Below are positions 1-11,200 of a stretch of 64,000 nt of DNA, piece after piece; positions within the stretch are counted from its first letter, which is position 1, and each line of letters begins with the position of its first letter. The notes beneath the pieces are model-generated. The model did not search any database. It was given only the letters and a program-made list of their open reading frames with translations, and had not been told where the DNA came from. The stretch spans positions 4,154,001-4,218,000 of the forward strand of contig JAKNDB010000109.1 in assembly GCA_024305405.1 (NCBI GenBank), read 5' to 3'. Position numbers and translations under genes: made by a program. Source of the stretch: Dirofilaria immitis (lineage: Eukaryota; Nematoda; Chromadorea; Rhabditida; Onchocercidae).

Positions 1-55
1 CAAAACTTAATTCACTTCAGGTATGATTTAATATCAATGATAAAAATAGACTTGC

Positions 56-3000
56 CTTTACCACCCTCATCATCACAAACAAAACCGATGCTGACCGCAC
101 CAGTTTGAGTATCACTAAAACGCAGAAGAAATGTAGGATGGGGAGCACCGACCATTTGCGACGAAGCATCCTGCTTACTAATAAAACCAATTAGCCACCC
201 TGTAAAATGATAAGCGAAACTTCTAAACGGATAAATCAGAATAATGAGAGTTATATTACTTATTTGACGACAATATGAATACAATCTAAGGGCATTCAAA
301 TCTGAAAAATTTAAGAACAGACCTTCATCCCAAAACTTCAAGAGTTTATGCTTGATAAGTTGAATGATAGCAAAAACCACTCCCAAAATGAAAAATTGAC
401 ATCATCTCGCAAATTTTGCTAAATACAAAACATAATAATTTTCATATAGTGCAAATTTTTCCATAACAAAATCTGGTTATGATGTTTTATTATAGCAGAA
501 AATCAGCCATTATATTTTTGATACTGTAGCTGTTTTTCATAGATTGGAAAAATAAAATTACATATCAAAATCCAGTTCACCTTCGCAAACCGATGCAAAG
601 TTATTAATTTTCTTTCTTCATTGACAGGAACCTTTAATTTTTCAGCCATGTAAGAAAGGTCCGAATCGCTAATTGTTCGCTCTGCACCAGTGGAGATCGC
701 AAATTTATGACGAAGAACCTGAGCAAGTTCTTTCCACGAGACAGAACCTATTTCCGGCGATAAAGTCGTACGATTCTGAAATTCAAACGTCGACATACAA
801 TTGATAAATATCTCTATCTATAAAAACATGAATAGTAACAGAAAATTAGCATATTACGAACCACATCAGAAAAAGCTCTCTGCCAAAGTATGGCTCCTTG
901 TGCATCACAATCTTGACTTCCATGCACCGTAACCATAATTGGTAACGATAGTGTCCACACATCAAACTTCCCAAGATTGCCAAGTTGAAATGGAGTTATA
1001 TGGAAAAGTAAAGCATATTTCTGATCAATAGCTGTCTGTGAATTCACCTGCACTTTGCAGTCGCCTTGTCCTCCTTTTGGTGGCGGTTTTCGATGCGCAA
1101 TACGTGTCAACTTCTATAAACCAGCTACAGCATCAAAAGAATGATCATAATTATAACATAATGACTAATCTGAACATATTATTCATCAGCATCTACTAAA
1201 TTTCAAAAAAAAAAACATTCATAGAACATGTTTCAATATGTTTCAATGAATAACAACAGGATGAAGAACTAGTGAATATTGCCAGAACTTCACAAAAACA
1301 AATTCAATATAAGAAAAATTAAACTTACAGAATTGCTAAATTTTGCAGACATATGTCCTTTATCATCGGTAGTTATTTTTTCAAAATCGTTGCTTATGGA
1401 ACCAATGACTTTACTGAAAAGATAGAAATAATTGTTCCTCAAAAATTAATGTTGGAATTGAATAATAAACCTATTGCAGTCACTTATCTCCTCATAATTA
1501 ACTTACACGTCTTTTTCGGAGAGCTGTGCAGTGCTAAGCAACCGAGCTTCTTCCTCAGCAATGATTCGAACTGTGACATTAGTATTGACAAGATGTTGTT
1601 TGATGCCCAATTTGTCGCCAATAAGAAGTCTCACCTCCGCAAGAAATTTATGCTGCGTTTTTAAGACTGGTTCAGGTTGAATAGCAACAACAAAACTTTG
1701 AGAAACCAACATACACAACAACTTTGTCAAGTTATCCAGCACCGAATTCAAATTCGCAATATGCGTCTGTGCTATGTGACCATTCATTTGTGGACCTGAA
1801 AAGGCTTTTACATAAAATCTATTGGTATTTCATAGCATAGAAGTACATTTCAAAGTACAATATCCTCGAAAATGCAGTTATTCTTTACTCTAAAATTACA
1901 ATGGCACTATCTAAAGTGATGGACAGGAATAAAAAACATCAGAAAAATATTGCAGGCGAAATTCTCGTTTCAAATTGATATTAGTCTAAAAAATTGAACA
2001 AAAACATCAACCTCGACGAAGCAAATCCATCTGCCAGCACGCATATGCTCTCAGTTGCCAATTCTGTTCTGCTAACATTTCAAACCTTCAAAGAGAAATA
2101 TGTTTATCACATGAAACAACTGGCTACAAATAACATAGAAATTAACACTTGACTGCAAGAAAAATTTCATGACATAGCAATTATATTTCGCGTAGGATAT
2201 AACATGCCAAATTTAACATATTATCGGTTGCGTATCACGACTATTGTAGGTATCCGACAAGCAGTTTGATACTTCAAACTTCATTTCTCGTTTTCATACG
2301 CAGTGAATTACATTGAACAAAATTAAAATAATGCATCCATCATTAAGCTAAAAAACTTGTCGTATTAAAATTTGCAGCTTAAGATTGATAAGTAAAAGAG
2401 AGATAAAGAAAGGAATGCTTACTCAGTTTGTATTTTATCAATCATATGATCACGTTCCTCAAATGGCATGCCAACCTGCTGAAGTTTTTGCCTATTTTTC
2501 CAGTCGTATAGGTAATCCTTAATCAGTTGATTTTGCAACAATGCAACATTATGCACTCCATCACTTAACTTCTGCGTCAAATTACTTCTTTTCTCCATAA
2601 GTGCATTGTACAGTTGGCTTGCTCGCTTTTGCATAACACTCATTGAAGTCCGAGCCTGTGATAATCTGTCGTCCCTATAGCAATTCAAATCAATTTATCT
2701 GATATGACAAAGACAATCCTAAATAAATGCTACAGAAAAATAGGTATAATGAAACGGATGGTCGGAGAAACGATTGACTACATAACCGACCTTTCTATAC
2801 CAACAGCTCTTTCCACTATCTTCTGTTCTAAGCTTGTTGAATCACGCACATCGACTATTGAAAGCCAAGAAAATCTCTGAATACGAACCACGCAGTACTC
2901 GCTTACCGATTATCACGTTCAAGCTGGCTTAAAGCGAGTTGCATTCGATGCAGCTCCGTTAGATCATTCACGAATCGAGCTTGCATATCCTTATTCTCTT

Positions 3001-3080
3001 CCCAGAGTGCATGACATTCTTTCGTCAGATCAAGCAACGCTGTTTTGATTTCACCGTAGCACAACATTAGACTCAATCTA
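56..3080 (-). CDS. sta-1: STAT transcription factor, partial (3' end off the window)
   Basis: Signal transducer and activator of transcription: a latent cytoplasmic factor that dimerises through SH2-phosphotyrosine contact and binds DNA in the nucleus. Exons read on the minus strand: 3080-2907, 2674-2423, 2085-2012, 1795-1507, 1413-1329, 1110-865, 775-581, 418-323, 199-56. Phases agree except for one frame break. In order they encode a coiled coil (with YDWKNRQKLQQ), the DNA-binding domain (SQSFVVAIQPEPVLKTQHKF, then TLSLPIMVTVHGSQD), the linker (VSWKELAQVLRHKF) and the SH2 core (WLIGFISK, FLLRFSD with its phosphotyrosine Arg). No N-terminal domain is seen before the coiled coil; translation may start at ATG 3067, just inside the first exon, or in an unseen upstream exon. 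The frame breaks at the A5 run 372-376, where one more base rebuilds the match. The last visible exon ends at a GC donor. The phosphotyrosine tail lies beyond base 1. STA-1 is favoured over STA-2 because the match to canonical STATs is strong, but this is not proven. Confidence 0.9.
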
Positions 3081-3656
3081 CTGAAACATTATCCAACTAA
3101 TCCGACAATAAAATAATCACTACTTACACTTGCAATGTCCAGAAATCATTCCTTCATGTTTGCACTGACTCATTGCATAATGTCACTGCCGGGGCCATAT
3201 TTTCTAAGGGTGTATTTCATAGGGTGCGAGTGGTGTATGTAGGTTGTGCAGGTGCTGATGGTTTGGTTGAGGAGGGATCGGGCGTTGGGTTCGCATGAGT
3301 AAAGTGTGAGGTGACGGGAGTCTGTATGGAAGTTTTCATCCACGAATATTAATACTTTTAGCTCTTCAACATTATATATGCAACATGTTGAATGACTAAG
3401 TGGTGGATGTTGAATGAATGATTTGAGGATTATCATCCTATTTATTGTTCGGTCCACGGGTTATTTTTGTCACAAAAATACGTATTGTACTACAGACCAG
3501 ATAGGAGTCCTAAGCATTGAAAATCATATTGCCTTTACAAGTTATAGTGGTATTGTAAATCGTATAAATCGGGAACGTTTTCTTTCTTGATCTTACGTCC
3601 AAATTTTATTGTAGTGGTCATCAGGTGTCAATAGTTTGTCGAAGAATTAGGCAGCA
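3081..3656. other. Intergenic region between divergent STAT and RACK1 genes
   Basis: About 575 bases separate the minus-strand STAT gene from plus-strand RACK1, so promoters for both probably lie here. Bases 3180-3345 are richer in G and T on the plus strand than their surroundings, with many GGT/GTG triplets. I recognise no gene. An open frame on the minus strand has no family resemblance and no splice context. Confidence 0.5.
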
Positions 3657-5697
3657 ATGGCAGAGCAAATGCAGTTAAAAGGGACTTTAAAAGGCCACAA
3701 TGGATGGGTGACGCAAATAGCAACAAATGCTCGTTTTCCGAATATGATCATTTCATCTTCGCGAGGTAGGAATTATTTCTCCTGGGGTAAGAAGTGTGCA
3801 AGCAATATTTGTTTTACTTTTATATTCATTGTAAATAATACTCTAAATCTTTATCGAATTATCGGAATCACAACGAATGAATGGCTTTCGGTTTACCCTG
3901 AAATGTATTTTCGAGAACTTCAAATTAGTACTGAAAATATATCGGCTGTTTCTTCCCTAATGCAAAATTGATGGTGATACCCTGAGCCTGTTGAGAAGGC
4001 TCACATAAAACTGTTTATGCTTTGCCATTCTATATAACTGAGGGGCGAACTGTACTAACCATCAGATTACCCTGAATTTCTTGTATCAGGTTCCTAACAG
4101 ATCTTTCTACCTTATCCCTACTATTTATTTGCTTTGATTCCAAAAGATTAACAGCTTTTTGTGTGACCTAACCATTAAGTACTGTGTTCTATAAACAGAA
4201 GGTTTTGGTGGAGATCATAGTATAATTAGAAAAATATGGTTAAATAACCTTCGATTTTTCAGACAAAACAATAATTGTTTGGAAATTGGATACAGATGAT
4301 TTGGCAGGAAGTTACGGAGCTCAGTTAGGTGGAAAAGCTGAAAGAGCATTGAGGGGTCACGGTCACTTCGTTTCTGATGTCGTGATGTCATCTGATGGAC
4401 AGTTCGCTCTTTCTGGGTCATGGGACAAAACGCTACGACTATGGGATCTCACTACGTATGTCAAAATATTGCTATTTGGAAGTACTATATATATATTACC
4501 GACAGCATTGATGGTACATTTATGAAAACAACCTTTGGCATTGTTTACTGTGTCTTAGGATGATTATTTTGTATGCCTAATTGTTGTACTTGTAGGTTGG
4601 ACCTGTATAATAGTTAACCAGTGTTCTTATTGAGGATTCCAGCTATATTCTATGTTAACAAGATCTTTTTGTTAAGCAAAATTCTTGGGAATCCAATTTT
4701 TAGAGGTGTAACATCAAGGCAGTTTGTTTCACATACAAAAGACGTATTATCTGTCGCATTCTCTGCTGATAATCGACAAATCGTATCAGGGTCACGGGAT
4801 AAAACGATCAAATTGTGGAACACTTTAGCTCAGTGCAAATATACAGTTAACGTGGGTATTTTGGTATAAATGTTTAGGAAAGAAAGTTTTAAATTTGAGA
4901 CTCTGCGATATTTCATAGATTTCTTATTTGTAATCCATGTTGTTAAATGTAACAAATAGTAAGAATGTCTTGTTCTGTCATTATATGATGCATGTCACTG
5001 TTATTACCACTCTTTCAGGAAGACTGCCACACAGACTGGGTTTCGAATGTACGTTTCTCACCGTCGAGTTCAAATCCTGTAATTGTTTCGGCGGGATGGG
5101 ACAAAATTGTGAAGGTGTGGAATCTTGCTAACTGTAAGCTGAAAACGAATCATATCGGGCACACGGGATACATCAACACCGTTACAGTATCACCTGATGG
5201 TTCACTTTGTGCCTCGGGCGGAAAGGCGAGTTAACGTTAAGATTTTATGCATGGAAAGTTGAATAGTGGCGATTTAATTTTTCTCCACATAACAGTAATT
5301 CGCTCACGAAAAATTTTGATATTCATCATCCTTTGTATATGTATATGATGGTGTGCAGTAAGCATCACTTTTTTTAGGATGGTAATGCTATGTTGTGGGA
5401 CTTGAATGAAGGAAAACATTTGTATACTCTAGGAGGCAACGATGTTATCAATGCACTAGCATTCTCACCTAATCGATATTGGCTTTGTGCCGCAGTTGGA
5501 CCTGTGGTTAAAATTTGGGATTTAGAAGACAAAAACCTGTAGATGAATTAAAACTTGATGTTATGGGTGGTGCCAAATCTGCACCTCCACAGTGTATTTC
5601 GTTAGCTTGGTCGGCTGATGGCCAAACACTTTATGCTGGATATACCGATAACGTGATTCGTGTGTGGCAGGTTTCTGTTGCCCAAATTCGATCGTGA
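3657..5697 (+). CDS. rack-1: RACK1, seven-bladed WD-repeat ribosomal scaffold (one frame break)
   Basis: Receptor for activated C kinase 1 sits on the 40S subunit near the mRNA exit and docks kinases and other signalling proteins. Exons: 3657-3765, 4263-4455, 4704-4851, 5019-5225, 5378-5697. WD repeats are read in order, with [35 protein letters not shown] and the family hallmark [10 protein letters not shown]; the end [10 protein letters not shown] is typical. With one base added the exons give 326 codons (325 residues), the usual RACK1 length. As written, the A5 run 5531-5535 puts a TAG right after DLEDKNL; a sixth A restores [15 protein letters not shown]. Because the gene is essential and the rest is perfectly conserved, a sequence error is the likeliest cause. 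Intron 4 (5226-5377) starts with GC instead of GT. The ATG follows an acceptor-like AG closely. Confidence 0.96.
5226..5377 (+). other. GC-AG intron in RACK1
   Basis: The protein must join ASGGK to DGNAMLWD. The exon ends ...GGAAAG and the next bases are GCGAGT; the acceptor is TTTTTTTAG before GATGGT. No GT donor keeps the frame. AG|GCGAGT fits the consensus of the minor GC-AG intron class, which pairs strongly with U1 apart from the T-to-C change. Confidence 0.85.
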
Positions 5698-6387
5698 TTT
5701 TTGTACTCGTTATATATCAGTTAAAATGTGTTATTTGTTTCTCATATGATGTATCAGTACGGTTTTTATATTAAACAAGTTAAATCTATTTGACATGCTT
5801 ACAGCACGTTTAACTAGCGTTCAATTTTTTTTTTAAATTTTTTTCATCATTGAGGTGAATAAGTCCTGTCCGTCTACATACATTTTTATTTATGCGAAGA
5901 ATCGATGAGGATTCGATCATCTATGATAATTGATCATGGTTACCAGTTTGTTTAATCCATTGAGGATTAAATCGCATCTCACATTTTGTTTATCACATTG
6001 TCGAACAGCATTTGATACAGTTCTGCTTTCAGTCTATGCTAAAGAAATTGTGAGTAATGGAAGATGAAGAATATGAATAGTATTAGAGGTGAATTTGGAT
6101 TCAAAAAGTTTTTTATTTAAAAATAATCAAAAAACTAGTAAAGTATTCAGAGGTCGGTCTCCTTTACTGATGTTGTTAAAATTAGGAGTTTCAGTACAGT
6201 TCGGGTAAAATTTGTCAAACTCTGTGTAGTTAAGACAAAAATTCAAAAATGTGGACATTATCTGATGTTTCAATGCTGGGTGGCTCGAGATTTAAGGAAT
6301 GCTGGATATTCCTTCGCAGAGATTTCTCGATATACGTAACATTATTTTACTAGCCGAACTCATAATTAGATTTGTAGCATTGAACAT
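5698..6387 (+). other. RACK1-TSR2 spacer with an open exon-like stretch
   Basis: About 690 bases with no gene I can name. Bases 6195-6335 are open in one frame, preceded by an acceptor-like TTTCAG and followed by GTAACA; the frame could join TSR2 through a 42-base intron (6336-6377) ending TTTGTAG. It reads ARDLRNAGYSFAEISRY near its end, which resembles a helix-turn-helix of transposase or resolvase type. TSR2 needs no such extension. TTTGTAG ten bases before the TSR2 ATG is more simply a trans-splice acceptor, which would allow RACK1 and TSR2 to share a transcript. Confidence 0.4.
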
Positions 6388-7177
6388 ATGGAGTATGATT
6401 GGATTTACTGTGTAGATCGCCTTTTAAAGGCATGGACAGGATATCAGTTGGCAATGCGGATGCTTTCGGGTGGGCCAGAAACTTATCAAAAAGCTGAGTG
6501 GTTCACCAAGGTGAGACTTCATTTTATTTGTTCAATGTTTATCGTAATTGCTCTTAGCAGTGCTCGGTTAGGAAATTTTCCAGAGTGGTGGTGAAGGGAA
6601 ATTAGGTGCAGCTGCAGTATATATTGCTTCAGCATTGCGCAGAGTTCTGTCTGAATTTAGTAACAGACCTGGGTTTGTTCCAGGTCTTAGCAGAGCATGT
6701 ATCCAGCTCACAGAATCTTCAAGTCCATAACTTGGGCGACTGGATAAGTGATATTTTGGATAACGAATTTGATCTTATTTTGCAGGTTTGCGATTTTGCC
6801 TTGAAATACCAGGAAGCATACTTCTTCGGAGTCAGAGAAAACCATTACTTTAGAAGTTTCTCGAGAGTCTGTTATTAGGAACAGTAAACATTTTCATGTT
6901 TTTATATTTTCAGGATAATAGTATAGAGTGGTTCGCTTCATCCTTGCTTAAGTGCAGGTTGTGGATGGAAAAATGTCAGAAAGCAGAGCTTGACAATTTT
7001 TTATCCCAATTGCCATCCGAGAGTGCCATACAAACTGCCGCGATAGAAAGTCAGGTGATATTAGATAACTCAGATGGAGAAAATAGTGATTGTGAAAAAT
7101 TTGAGCAAATAAAGAAGCCGTCGAGGAGACACATGGAAACTGATGAAAATGGTTGGACTTTAGTTACTCGTAGATAA
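6388..7177 (+). CDS. TSR2: TSR2-like pre-rRNA processing factor / eS26 chaperone
   Basis: TSR2 escorts ribosomal protein eS26 to pre-40S particles and is needed for 20S pre-rRNA maturation. Exons 6388-6510, 6684-6785 and 6914-7177 have lengths divisible by three and give 162 residues with no frame problem. The conserved core is visible: KAWTGYQLAMRMLSGG (residues ~14-29), QKAEWFTKVLAEHV, then GDWISDILDNEFDLILQDNS, matching the family pattern of an acidic motif around DNEFD. An acidic tail leads to the family C-terminal signature DENGWTLVTRR. The gene follows RACK1 in the same direction. An AATAAA at 7199 follows the stop by 22 bases. Confidence 0.9.
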
Positions 7178-7198
7178 CGTTATAACTCCTATTTATTT

Positions 7199-7204
7199 AA
7201 TAAA
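7199..7204 (+). promoter_or_regulatory. Polyadenylation signal of TSR2
   Basis: AATAAA lies 22 bases after the TSR2 stop codon, the expected place and form for nematode 3' ends. Confidence 0.7.
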
Positions 7205-8242
7205 AAATTCATAATACTTAGATTTCTAGTGTTTGCATGTCTTCTATTTATAATATGCAGTCTATCGGCAATGTGGACTTATCGTTTCGTGTGCAAAGCA
7301 TTAAATCTGGATTGACAAAAATCTAATCTTGAGCATATTGTGGTGCAATTTCTCGTTCTTCTGTTCTTTGCATCTAGCAGAAAGATCATATATGCAGGAA
7401 ATGAAAAAGGGGAACGGAATGAATGCAATAAAGTGCATTCCATAACAACAGCCATAAATGTATATCTTTAATTCCGGCAGCGTATACAATAAATAGCATT
7501 AAAATGAGGCAGTTTGCAAATTTAAACAACCCGTGAGTAAATGAACAAAACATAAGCAAAACCAAGGCACGACTGAAACCCGCTTTGAGCTGAATCGCAT
7601 CGATCCTGAAATTTGGTAGATCAAATAAAAAGAATAAAAACATTTATTATAATAGTTTTGAATTTAAATCGCTTCTGTTTTTTTTATCACCATGATCTTC
7701 GGTATATGAAACCACAGAAAGTAGGGAAACCAATTCTCTCAACCCTGTTTTGTTCAGAAAGAGTTATAATGGAGATTGTCTTTTAAGCTTCCATGTAAAT
7801 AAACGAAACATTAGATTTCATGCTCAACTCATAATGCGGTGTTGCAAAAATTAGGAAGAAATATAAACATATCAATTCTTGATATATCTTCCGCAAGGGT
7901 TTAGATATGTGTATGGAAACTGGATTCTGGTGATTCTATAATCCGTATAATTCTTGATTGATTCAGTCCAGGTGAGAAATGCATATACATTTAATACAAA
8001 TCGTCTCCTAGTTGTATACATCGAAAGAGATCGTTTGATCTTTGTTCATTGCGTTACTAGTTCGAATTTCCTCTCTTTACTAACAAATAAACAGTTATAA
8101 GTTCTAATTATTCACAGATTAAACAAATATAACATACCAAGATTTTGATCATGTTAAAAATAAATACACGCTGATAATGAGAGAAAAGTTTGCCGGACTG
8201 GTCAGAGGTAAATATTGTATACAGGCAGCTCTGCAGACAACT
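7205..8242. other. Convergent intergenic region TSR2 / PXF-1
   Basis: About 1 kb between two genes that point at each other. It should hold the 3' untranslated region of PXF-1. No gene-like reading frame with family resemblance or splice sites was seen on either strand. Confidence 0.5.
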
Positions 8243-11200
8243 TTATAATCCTCCTGACAAAAAAAAGCAATTACTGAATGTATAATCTTAAAGTTTGCAT
8301 GTAGGATATAGCAAATTGCAAATATGACTTTAAACAGAAATAAATTTACCACTACTGTTTATGCGAGGCGCATATAAGCTTGTCACAGAACTACTTTCAG
8401 CATTCAGATCCACTGGCTGTACATCTGAGGTTGTGGTTACAGTTGAATGATAGTGAGAACCAGAAGGAATACGGCGAACTGGCAGTGGAGTATTTCGTAA
8501 ACGAACACCCTTTGAAGATAATAAAGGAGACTGAAGCGGACTTATAGGCATCAAATTTCCACTGTTACCTTGCTTCAAACGTGAGTTCTGAGCCAATGAA
8601 AGCATCTTCTGTACTGCATACGGTGATTCTACACCTGCAAAAAAATGCTACGCTAGTAACAACTGCATACGAAAAAGAAAAATGAAAAATGTTTTCAAAA
8701 GTACCAAATTTTGGAGCCGATATTCTGTGCTGATCAGAAGTACTCGACTGACTAGATAAGCTCGAAGGTGATGGTGATGGAGCCCTGCGTCGTGTTACGC
8801 TTGCGCTACCATGTGACGGTTCGCATTCGTATGAAAGTTGATCCAAGTCTGTCTCGCAATCGACGACATTTAAATTCGACAGATAGGATTTTACCTTTCG
8901 AACCATTAGAGCTTGTTCGTATAGCTTCCGACGAGGCTGTGTTGCAGTTTTCACTGAAAATTTGATGCTTTAACAAGGATTACCTAAGAAATTAATATTT
9001 TGTTCCTAATTATTTTCCTTATCTTATACCTCACGTGCACTTGTATTACTCTGAAAAACTCTGCACCAAGTACATAGCAACAATTCCATATAGACATTAA
9101 TAATTATGGATAAACTAACTTGCATTTGGTCCCATTTTCCTCATTGTAGCAACTGTTCCGGCACCGCCATCAAAACTGTTCATGTTAACTAATGCATCGC
9201 TGACGTCATTTCCACCACTCTTCAAATTTAATCACAATTATCTTCACATCTAGTTAAAATTAACAAAGATCTGCAGAGGGAGTATATTGGCTGACATCAT
9301 GACTAATAGTTTCTGGAAAGATGTCTGATCAGTCGTGGTCATAAGAATAGTGCTAATTTGAAAATTAAATTAAACTTCTAAATAATAAATGAAGAAACTA
9401 TTAAAGAAAAAGCCATACTTGTTGAGCCATAACACCAATTTCATAAGGGGAACTGCATAACTTTGTAACTGAACGAATAGCCTTAGCAATCATCCGTAAT
9501 TTTTCGAAATTAATCAATTTTTCACAATATGTCGGATTACCCTCATGTGAAAATGTCAAATCTTTTTCAGCACTGGATATATGGGAACGACAGGTGGTTC
9601 CTGTGATACAATGGCAAGATGCTGACGATATTTCGACATGTTTCTAGACGGATCTACCAAATGTTGCACATCCTCGAACATTTTCATATATTTACTGAAA
9701 CAGCAAAACTCTAAGACTTTTCAATAAAAAATATGCATTTAACAAACCTTGGAACACGTTCCCAAGTATGATGCAATCTTCGAACGGCAGGCTTCTCCAA
9801 GCCGCTCATAATTGCAAACATCGAATTGAAGTTTCTGAAGTCCCGACAATATCGAGCTATTTTGATAAACTTTTTATCAACTTCATTCTTTTTGTAAACC
9901 TTTCTCGCGACATATTTCTGTTGCAACCCACCACATCTCCTGAAATGGTAATAATAGTTTAAAACAAAAATTGGAGAGAAAATTTCGTCTGGTTTACACG
10001 TAAATATGACAGGTCCAGAAGAGAAGACAAAGAGGATACTGCCATTCAATGATAACAACTGTGTCACAGCAGTGCTCCTCAGTAATAAAGTGGTAATCAC
10101 TACAAACATCATATTTTACTGTAGCAGTTAGTTAAAAGAAATATACCTTATTGAATAATGATTCGAAGTCAGCCAATTTCGGCCAACCATACTTTGATTC
10201 CAAACTGAATAAGTTATCTACATATTCTGTGGGTTCAATGGCCGAAAAATACATCGAAATCCTGAAACGCTAGAAAATTTGATGATCCAGTGGATTAAAT
10301 TAGCGACTATCAACTTACAAGATGAAGAGAAAATGTAAAATCGAAAATTTTTATGATGTACGCAAATTTTCACTTGTAAAGTAAGCTGAGCAGCAAGTAT
10401 CTGTGCATTCAACTGAAGCAAATGAGTCTCTGCTTCTTTCAGAACTTCAGGAGCCAATTCATCAGGTACTAACGGTTCTGATCTGAAATTTCGTTCAATT
10501 AAGTTAAAGTCCAGTTTATTAAACTAATGGATTCTTTTCTTTGGAAAATGCCATAATGATAAGAAAACCAAACTTTCTGCTGCTTAGATGATCCTTATAT
10601 TACGCATAAGCATAAGCAATCCAAAAAGTTCAAATTATGTATTAATTGTCGGCAGTTGACATTTTAACTAATCAAAATCAAAAGAAAAACAATCGTATCA
10701 TTTAAAACTCTCATAAAAGAAAGATTCACCGATTATTGCTTTTCAAATAATAACGACTATTCAGCTGAATACGCTCAGCAAGATTGCTCATTTGATCTGG
10801 AAGGCGCTTTTGCTTAATGACTCCATCAGGTGTCACAGTCGTTTCACAAAGTGCCCATTCCAAACTTCCACTGTCAGAGCTCATACCGAATTCCTGGAAG
10901 AAAAATGACAAATAAAACACACACGCACATCTATTCCTGGATAACTAATAGAGATTTAATACCTGCAGCGCAAGCTGAACTACATTTTGAGCAGTTGTTT
11001 CTTTATAAACAGTGAGATATTTGAAAGACTGATCTGCTCGATAAACTTTCAAGACATGCTCCGGACATGGACTACTAGCAGGTTGATAGTACTGGGCAAT
11101 ATTCATTGTTGAGATTCGTGAAACGCTGACAGAATAACCAGCAATGTCGGGATTTGAACGACTTGCACGAAGAGAATTCGATCGTATTGGATTTAGCTAA

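Noticed and set aside
3170..3457. 95-codon minus-strand ORF between STAT and RACK1
   Set aside because: No splice context, no family resemblance, and it lies in a composition-biased block that keeps stops rare by chance.
3972..4042. Possible C/D-box snoRNA in RACK1 intron 1 (TGATGG ... CTGA at a plausible distance)
   Set aside because: The C box is a poor match (GTGATAC) and no terminal stem was found, so it is not supportable although RACK1 introns host snoRNAs in some animals.
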